DNA of 64,000 nt from Thiosulfatimonas sediminis. Its GTDB lineage: Bacteria; Pseudomonadota; Gammaproteobacteria; Thiomicrospirales; Thiomicrospiraceae. Made by a program: the position numbers and the translations under genes. Shown here one piece after another: positions 58,714 through 64,000 of this stretch. The notes beneath the pieces are model-generated. The model was not told the DNA's origin, did not search any database, and was given only the letters and a program-made list of their open reading frames with translations. The stretch's first letter is position 1, and every line of letters starts with the position of its first letter. Where the stretch lies: NCBI RefSeq assembly GCF_011398355.1, contig NZ_AP021889.1, forward strand, positions 2,418,001 through 2,482,000, read 5' to 3'.

Positions 58714-60633
58714 TTACGCGATGAGATGACCGTCTTTGTGACGAATCGCAATCACCGTCGAGCGCGGAACATCGCCATACGGAAACGTTGATTCGATACC
58801 CCACTCACCAGGGTGTTGAATACCGACAAACAAGGTTTTGCGGTCATGACTAAAGGCGAAACCGGACACTTCCGCCCCCTTCGGTGCAACCATAAAGCGT
58901 TTAATCTCACCCGTCTGTGGATTAGCTAGGAGCATCTGGTTATTGCCCATACCGGCAAACTCACCTTGATTGGACGTCTTGCCATCGGTCTGAATCCACA
59001 GCTTACCTTGGCTGTCGAAATGCACACCGTCCGGCGAATTAAACATATTACTAACATCAACATTCGCTGAACCGGCTTCTAATCCGGAAGCATGCACTTG
59101 CGGATTACCGGCTAGCACAAATAGATTCCAAGCAAATTTGTCCGCGGCATGGTCGCCGTCTTCTGGAATCCAGCGCACCACCTGTCCATATTTATTCGCT
59201 GCACGCGGATTGGGTCCACCGACCGATTGTTCATCACCGCCTTTATTCGGCTCAAGCCCACGAATCTTATTATTGGTCAGCGAGCAGTAAACTTCCGCTT
59301 TATTAGGATTGGCGGCTACCCACTCTGGACGGTCCATTGTCGTCGCGCCGACTTTCGAACCAGCCTGACGGGTATGAATGCAGATTTCCGCTAAGGACAT
59401 ACCGGTCGTGTCCGGTGTGAGCGGCAACCAAACACCGCTGCCGTCCTCAGCGAATTTGGCAACAGATAAGGTGCCGTTCTCCATCAGATCATCAATATCG
59501 GCACCCGCTTTATAGCTATTTTGGGAAACATAGCGGTAGAGAAACTCGCCGCGCTCATCATCACCCATATAGACCACTAGCTGACCGTTTTTAGCAATGA
59601 CCATTTCCGCGTTTTCATGCTTAAAGCGCCCGAGTGCGGTGCGTTTCTTCGGTTTGCTATTCGGCTTGGACGGATCGATCTCAACCACATAACCGGAACG
59701 GTTCGGTTCGTTCGGCGTTTGCGCCAGATCAAACCGTACGTCGACCTCATGCCAGCCGTAGCCATAGCCTTTATGCGCCAAACCGTAGCGTTTTAAATCG
59801 TCGTTGATTTCAAAATCCGTCGCTTCGGTGGCGTAAAAACCGTTGAAGTTTTCCTCACAGGTCAAATAAGTTCCCCACGGCGTTTTGCCGCTGCCGCAGT
59901 TCGCCCAAGTACCGAGCGCTTCCACGCCTAGCGGATCTTGTTTGGTTTGCATTAAGGCATGACCACGTGCAGGGCCGGTAATCTCCATTGGCGTCTGCGC
60001 AGTGATGCGACGGTTGAAAGGCGAATCTTTAACTAACTGCCAACCTGCTTCGGTTTCTTGGATTTCAATAATCGAAACGCCAACGGCCTCCATCGTCTTG
60101 CAAATATCATCCACAGTTTCCGGCGCGGTGCTTTTACGATTGCTGAAAAAACCGGCAAAATTGACATACTCATTGTTAATCGCCAAAAGCTCTCGACCCT
60201 GCACAGTGAAATGTTTCATGCCGTCATTGTTGTCACCAAACGCTAATTTTTGCGCGGCACAGTCGAGTAATTTATCGGCATCGAAGGCTTTGCCTTGCGA
60301 CCACATCGGATCGCCCCAACTGACCAGCGGTTGCCACTGGTAATCTTTCGGTAAGGTAATCGTATCCTTAACATTCGCTTCGACCGGCTCAAAACCGAAA
60401 ACATCAAATGCCGCCGCTTCCGTTTTCGTGCCCGAGGCAGTCGCCAAAGAAGACTGCATAAACAGCCCGCTACCGAATAACAGCGCACCGCCTTTGAAGA
60501 AATCGCGACGACTGACAGCTTTTTGCATCACTTCTTCAAAACCAACCGTTTCCGGTGCCGGACGAATCTGTTCATCAATCTCGTCATAACTCATCATACC
60601 GAAGTCCGATTTATCAGCTTTATTCTGGTTCAT
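58714..60633 (-). CDS. phoX: PhoX-family alkaline phosphatase (DUF839), Tat-exported
   Basis: 639 residues. A twin-arginine motif (SRRDFFKGGALLFGSG, about 42) leads to a signal, then the DUF839 beta-propeller body: WANCGSGKTPWGTYLTCEEN, GRFKHENAEMV, YMGDDERGEFLYRYVS and AFSHDRKTLFVGIQHPG. PhoX enzymes use Ca and Fe to cleave phosphate monoesters in the periplasm. The start at 60633 has GGTGGG 7 bases before it; a GTG four codons earlier is possible. Phosphatase activity is from family knowledge, not shown. Confidence 0.85.
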   Translation of the reverse strand: MNQNKADKSDFGMMSYDEIDEQIRPAPETVGFEEVMQKAVSRRDFFKGGALLFGSGLFMQSSLATASGTKTEAAAFDVFGFEPVEANVKDTITLPKDYQWQPLVSWGDPMWSQGKAFDADKLLDCAAQKLAFGDNNDGMKHFTVQGRELLAINNEYVNFAGFFSNRKSTAPETVDDICKTMEAVGVSIIEIQETEAGWQLVKDSPFNRRITAQTPMEITGPARGHALMQTKQDPLGVEALGTWANCGSGKTPWGTYLTCEENFNGFYATEATDFEINDDLKRYGLAHKGYGYGWHEVDVRFDLAQTPNEPNRSGYVVEIDPSKPNSKPKKRTALGRFKHENAEMVIAKNGQLVVYMGDDERGEFLYRYVSQNSYKAGADIDDLMENGTLSVAKFAEDGSGVWLPLTPDTTGMSLAEICIHTRQAGSKVGATTMDRPEWVAANPNKAEVYCSLTNNKIRGLEPNKGGDEQSVGGPNPRAANKYGQVVRWIPEDGDHAADKFAWNLFVLAGNPQVHASGLEAGSANVDVSNMFNSPDGVHFDSQGKLWIQTDGKTSNQGEFAGMGNNQMLLANPQTGEIKRFMVAPKGAEVSGFAFSHDRKTLFVGIQHPGEWGIESTFPYGDVPRSTVIAIRHKDGHLIA

Positions 60634-60747
60634 CGCAAAACCCACCGTTGCTCATCAAATAAAATCATTGGCTATTTTGCCATTAACTTAAGGACAAATT
60701 CAGTTTTCATAAAAAACACATAATCCGGTAACCAAACTATCGTTTTT

Positions 60748-60792
60748 CTGTCATCCACAAGCCATCTTCTTGTCACATTCTTTTTCTAAGAT
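60748..60792 (+). promoter_or_regulatory. Pho box and -10 of the PhoX-like lipoprotein gene
   Basis: Three 7-base units spaced exactly 11 bases apart, CTGTCAT (60748), AAGCCAT (60759) and TTGTCAC (60770), match the PhoB-binding repeat CTGTCAT-N4; matches are 7, 4 and 5 of 7. TAAGAT at 60787-60792 lies 10 bases after the last unit, the spacing of PhoB-activated promoters, which lack a good -35. It points to the gene at 60842 (+). Phosphate starvation should induce it. Confidence 0.6.
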
Positions 60793-60841
60793 TCTGTCCC
60801 ATAAAACAACCAACTAAATTTTTTTCTTTGAGGCAAATAAA

Positions 60842-62725
60842 ATGAAATTGAACAAATTGCATTTAGGTTTATCGGCCGTAATGACGGGTGCAGCGCTAAC
60901 CCTTTCGGGATGTGGCGGAGATAACATCTCTGATTCGGATTTATCCGCAGCGATTGCAGATGCGCGTACTTTCGCATCAATCGAATTCACTGACACGGCT
61001 GCGCCATCTACTGCTGAAAAAATGGCGACAACTTACACTGAGTCTTCTGCAATCATTACCTATACAGACGGTTCAACGGCAACCTTCCCACTGACCTATA
61101 AGAAGCTATTCGGTACCACCAGCAAAGTTGGTACTAACGCAAACCCTGCTGGTCAGCTATATGACCAAAACATGAACCCTTTAAAAGACGATTTGGGGAT
61201 GCCTCTGGTTGCAGAAACGCCTGACTCTAACAGCCTGCTTAAAATCGGCAACAAAATTTATATGGTCTCTCACCTAGAGTACGACTGGATTATTTCTGAC
61301 GGTAGCCGTGCACCAAGCCGTGCACCAATGGGGATGATTCTGACTGAAATGCAACAAGACCCAAAAACAGGTGAATTGACTGCGGTTGAACAAGCACCGA
61401 TTAGTTTTTCTAACGTTGATGGCCTATGGATTCCATGTTTCGGCTCTCAAACACCTTGGAACACGCACTTGGGGTCTGAGGAAGACTACGACATGCAATA
61501 CAACCCGCTAAGTTCAAGCTATTCGCGTACGACTGCGGCAGTTGATGTCATGAGCAATATGTACTTCAACAGCACTAAAGTGGCAAACCCTTACCACTAT
61601 GGATATTTCCCTGAAGTTACCATTCATGAAGACGGTTCAACCGATGTGGTTAAACACTACTCAATGGGGCGAGGTACTTGGGAAGCAGGTAAAGTAATGC
61701 CTGATTCTCGTACTGTTTACTATGGTGATGACGGGACTAACGTTGCGCTATTTATGTATGTTGCAGATAAAGCGGAAGACCTATCAGCAGGTTCTCTATA
61801 CGCTGGTAAATTTACTCAGACGGGTGCATACAGCGGTAACTTCAACTGGATTAAACTGGGTCATGCAACCGATGCAGAAGTTAAAGCCCTAGCTGACACG
61901 ACAACTTTTGATGATATTTTCGTCAACCAAGCATTTGATGCAACAACAGAAACCTGCCCAACAGGTACCACGCGTATTCAAGCTGGCTCAACGATGAATG
62001 AGTGTTTAGCCGTTAAAACAGGCATGGAAAAAGCCGCTGCCTTCCTTGAGTCTCGCCGCTATGCCGCGCTAATGGGTGCAACCGTAGAATTTAACAAAAT
62101 GGAAGGCATCGCGGTTAACGATGCGGATAAGAAATTGTACATGGCTATTTCATATTTAGATAAAGGCATGAAAGACAACGGTCTTCCGGCAGAGATGGAA
62201 CACATCAAAATGACTAAAATCAATGCAGGTGTCACTTTCACCATGCCGATGACGCCAGGTCAAGTTGATGATAACGATGCTCGTATCGAGTCAGACTATG
62301 TGGTTACTTCGCTCTATGCCGAAGACAAGCTGATCGGTCGTGACATTGCGACCGATGCGCTTGGCAATACTGCCGACCCCGACTTCATTGCTAATACAGA
62401 TAACATCTTCTTCTCTGAGAAAATGCGTACGCTGTTTGTTGGTGAAGACTCTGGTACTCATGTAAACAACTTCGTATGGGCTTATAACATCGATACTAAG
62501 AAACTATCTCGTATCCTGACTAATGTCGCCGGTGCAGAAGCGACCGGACTGCAAGCAGTAGAAAACATGGATGGTTTCGCTTACATCATGTCTAACTCGC
62601 AACATCACGGTGACTACATAGGCTCGATGAATCCAACCATGGAAGCCGCTGTTGAAGCCACCGGGCTTGTTGACAAGTTTGACGGTAACTTCGGTTATAT
62701 CGGTGGCATGCCTGCTATCAAATAA
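60842..62725 (+). CDS. PhoX-like (DUF839) lipoprotein
   Basis: 627 residues. Signal with lipobox LSGC (Cys24), so membrane-tethered. The body keeps PhoX-like features: GLWIPCFGSQTPWNTHLGSEED, PEVTIHEDGSTDVVKHYSMGRGTWE, YYGDDGTNVALFMYVAD, and a final TLFVGEDSGTHVNNF. It is a distant paralogue of the Tat-exported PhoX beside it, so phosphatase or phosphodiesterase activity is likely but unproven. A Pho box lies upstream. GAGG is 8 bases before the ATG. Confidence 0.83.
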   Translation: MKLNKLHLGLSAVMTGAALTLSGCGGDNISDSDLSAAIADARTFASIEFTDTAAPSTAEKMATTYTESSAIITYTDGSTATFPLTYKKLFGTTSKVGTNANPAGQLYDQNMNPLKDDLGMPLVAETPDSNSLLKIGNKIYMVSHLEYDWIISDGSRAPSRAPMGMILTEMQQDPKTGELTAVEQAPISFSNVDGLWIPCFGSQTPWNTHLGSEEDYDMQYNPLSSSYSRTTAAVDVMSNMYFNSTKVANPYHYGYFPEVTIHEDGSTDVVKHYSMGRGTWEAGKVMPDSRTVYYGDDGTNVALFMYVADKAEDLSAGSLYAGKFTQTGAYSGNFNWIKLGHATDAEVKALADTTTFDDIFVNQAFDATTETCPTGTTRIQAGSTMNECLAVKTGMEKAAAFLESRRYAALMGATVEFNKMEGIAVNDADKKLYMAISYLDKGMKDNGLPAEMEHIKMTKINAGVTFTMPMTPGQVDDNDARIESDYVVTSLYAEDKLIGRDIATDALGNTADPDFIANTDNIFFSEKMRTLFVGEDSGTHVNNFVWAYNIDTKKLSRILTNVAGAEATGLQAVENMDGFAYIMSNSQHHGDYIGSMNPTMEAAVEATGLVDKFDGNFGYIGGMPAIK

Positions 62726-62744
62726 TCCATAAACATGGATTCTT

Positions 62745-62769
62745 AAAGCCAGCTTGATGCTGGCTTTTT
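62745..62769 (+). terminator. Rho-independent terminator after the PhoX-like lipoprotein
   Basis: AAAGCCAGC pairs perfectly with GCTGGCTTT (loop TTGAT) and is followed by T. A small stem AATCCAT/ATGGATT (62724-62741) lies just before. Confidence 0.85.
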
Positions 62770-62793
62770 GCGTAAAAATTACGAGGAATTATT

Positions 62794-64000
62794 ATGAAAA
62801 AGATCAATAATCTATTGCTCTTGGCAAGCTTTGCCGGACTTTTAAGCGGTTGTGGCGCGACCAACGATCCAGAAGCAAATCAAATAACAGCAGAAACTAA
62901 ATCGGCTTTAGTAGGAAGCTATATTAATCCTGTCGTATTTGAAGGCAACCCTTACCCTCAAGTTCCAGCGCAATGTCATACCGAAACGAGCTTAGGTCGC
63001 CAAAACGCATGTCTGTTCTGCCACACCAACGGCTTGTATAAATTAGGGATCGGCAATAACAATCCTCAGGCAGGTGCCATTCCGCAAGTAAATTTCCAGC
63101 TTGATTATGGCTTTGATCCATACAGCACCCAAGCGCCTACTGCTGCCAAAAACTACTGGTTAAACACGCTTAGTCCAGAAACCTTGCTTGCCGCCGTCAC
63201 AGCAATGGATATCAACCCAAACAACTGGAATATGCAAGACTATATTCAAGAAAACAATTGGCAAGCCGCTTACAACCTAAGAGTTGGAACCAGCACCGAT
63301 TGGGATAGCGGTTACGACCAACCATTCCGACTATTACCGGGTTTAAATCCGTCTGCACTACCTGCTGATAATGACGGTTTCGTTCGATCTATCGATGCCA
63401 AAGACGTCTATTTCAACGATGATTTTGGCGGCAATACCGGTTGGCGCGCCATCAACTTTATGCCGTATGGCATCTTCAGCCCGATGACTGGCTCGGTTTC
63501 GGGCATCTATATTCGTCTCGCCGCACCGTTTATGCAGAACAGCGCCGGTGACTTTGATCTAGCAATCTACCAACAGAACTTAGAACTGTTGCGCGATGCG
63601 ATTCAAAACCGTCTAACAGACACCTCACCGACAAACTACTTTGGCGCGGCATCGGCGATTAACGTGGTCGCCGGCAGCTATCCACAAGGCACTGAACTGG
63701 CGCACCCGCTACATTATGTCGACACCACTGCCGACGGTAGTCACGGTAAATTACCGGGCATGCGCGCCACCCGCGTCAAAGAAGTCCGCTATATGTATAA
63801 AGATGAGGACTTTAACCCGATGGAAGCACGACCGGACGATGGCACTGGAGACGCCATTTATGGGAATGATCAACAAGGCTGGGTCGATAATGGTTCTGGC
63901 TGGTTACTTGCCGGTTTTATTGAAGACAAAAATGGTGATTTACGACCACAATCACGCGCAGAGTTGACTCAATGTATTGGTTGTCACTCCGGATTCCACT
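62794..64000 (+). CDS. c-type cytochrome lipoprotein (partial)
   Basis: At least 402 residues, open to the right edge of the window. Signal with lipobox LLSGC (Cys20). Two haem motifs are visible: C73-L-F-C-H77 and C394-I-G-C-H398, and more may lie beyond the edge. A region with RATRVKEVRYMYKDEDFNP precedes the second motif. GAGGAA lies before the ATG. Not matched to a named family. It follows the PhoX-like lipoprotein gene, but a terminator lies between, so co-transcription is unsure. Confidence 0.75.
   Translation, partial: MKKINNLLLLASFAGLLSGCGATNDPEANQITAETKSALVGSYINPVVFEGNPYPQVPAQCHTETSLGRQNACLFCHTNGLYKLGIGNNNPQAGAIPQVNFQLDYGFDPYSTQAPTAAKNYWLNTLSPETLLAAVTAMDINPNNWNMQDYIQENNWQAAYNLRVGTSTDWDSGYDQPFRLLPGLNPSALPADNDGFVRSIDAKDVYFNDDFGGNTGWRAINFMPYGIFSPMTGSVSGIYIRLAAPFMQNSAGDFDLAIYQQNLELLRDAIQNRLTDTSPTNYFGAASAINVVAGSYPQGTELAHPLHYVDTTADGSHGKLPGMRATRVKEVRYMYKDEDFNPMEARPDDGTGDAIYGNDQQGWVDNGSGWLLAGFIEDKNGDLRPQSRAELTQCIGCHSGFH

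Noticed and set aside
60634-60740. Second Pho box facing the Tat-type phoX
   Set aside because: No 11-base-spaced CTGTCAT-like repeats on the minus strand in this interval.

Overview
The window looks like chromosomal DNA of a gammaproteobacterium, most likely a sulfur-oxidising chemolithotroph of the Thiomicrospira / Hydrogenovibrio / Thiomicrorhabdus type. This is inferred from the gene content: tRNA-tuf-secE-nusG order, an FccAB-like flavocytochrome pair, two TauE/SafE exporters, several c-di-GMP and chemotaxis proteins, and an accessory N-type F-ATPase. No database search was possible.

Layout. 1-2.5 kb: minus-strand tRNA-Tyr/Gly/Thr, tuf, tRNA-Trp, secE, nusG. 2.5-5.4 kb: TauE-like exporter, truC, bioA. 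5.4-8.4 kb: a pentapeptide-repeat membrane protein gene cut by an IS3-family element and carrying an in-frame TAG near its end. 8.5-13.3 kb: M42-like peptidase, EI24-like membrane protein, aldehyde dehydrogenase, dihydroorotase. 13.3-16.9 kb: a gap with a chain of stem-loops, then a CHASE-PAS-GGDEF-EAL protein and yidD. 17.1-21.0 kb: ppk and ppx (polyphosphate synthesis and breakdown). 21.1-25.1 kb: ferredoxin-reductase-like protein, coiled-coil membrane protein, nfo, pyrE, sixA-like phosphatase. 25.2-26.4 kb: OmpA-family protein whose last codons begin a 69-bp tandem repeat. 26.4-34.3 kb: second TauE, mscS, argB, yajQ, aminotransferase, P-type ATPase with a Usp-like partner. 35.4-41.6 kb: complete N-type F-ATPase operon (beta, epsilon, AtpI-like, a, c, b-delta, alpha, gamma). 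41.6-51.2 kb: dut, YdjM-like, pgm, hybrid histidine kinase with FIST sensor, flavin reductase, deaminase, DUF4136 lipoprotein, coaBC. 51.4-54.7 kb: membrane-anchored LuxR-type regulator and a chemotaxis receptor. 55-57.3 kb: FccB-like flavoprotein and Asp-rich cytochrome c lipoprotein. 57.5-64 kb: thioesterase, radC, Tat-exported PhoX, a PhoX-like lipoprotein behind a well-formed Pho box, and a c-type cytochrome lipoprotein running off the end.

How the genes work together. Three themes stand out. Phosphate: ppk/ppx and the two PhoX-family proteins. Energy: the N-ATPase (no atpR seen, Lys-less alpha P-loop, delta domain fused to b), the P-type ATPase and the FccAB-like pair. Signalling: the GGDEF-EAL protein, YajQ, FIST-kinase pair, MCP and LuxR-type protein. 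The ancestral radC-coaBC-dut-argB-pyrE neighbourhood is still recognisable but has been opened by several insertions.

The best candidates for something undescribed are the 69-bp repeats folding into GNRA hairpins after the OmpA gene, the stem-loop array at 13.55-13.66 kb, the unusual N-ATPase, and the Pho-box PhoX-lipoprotein/cytochrome locus.
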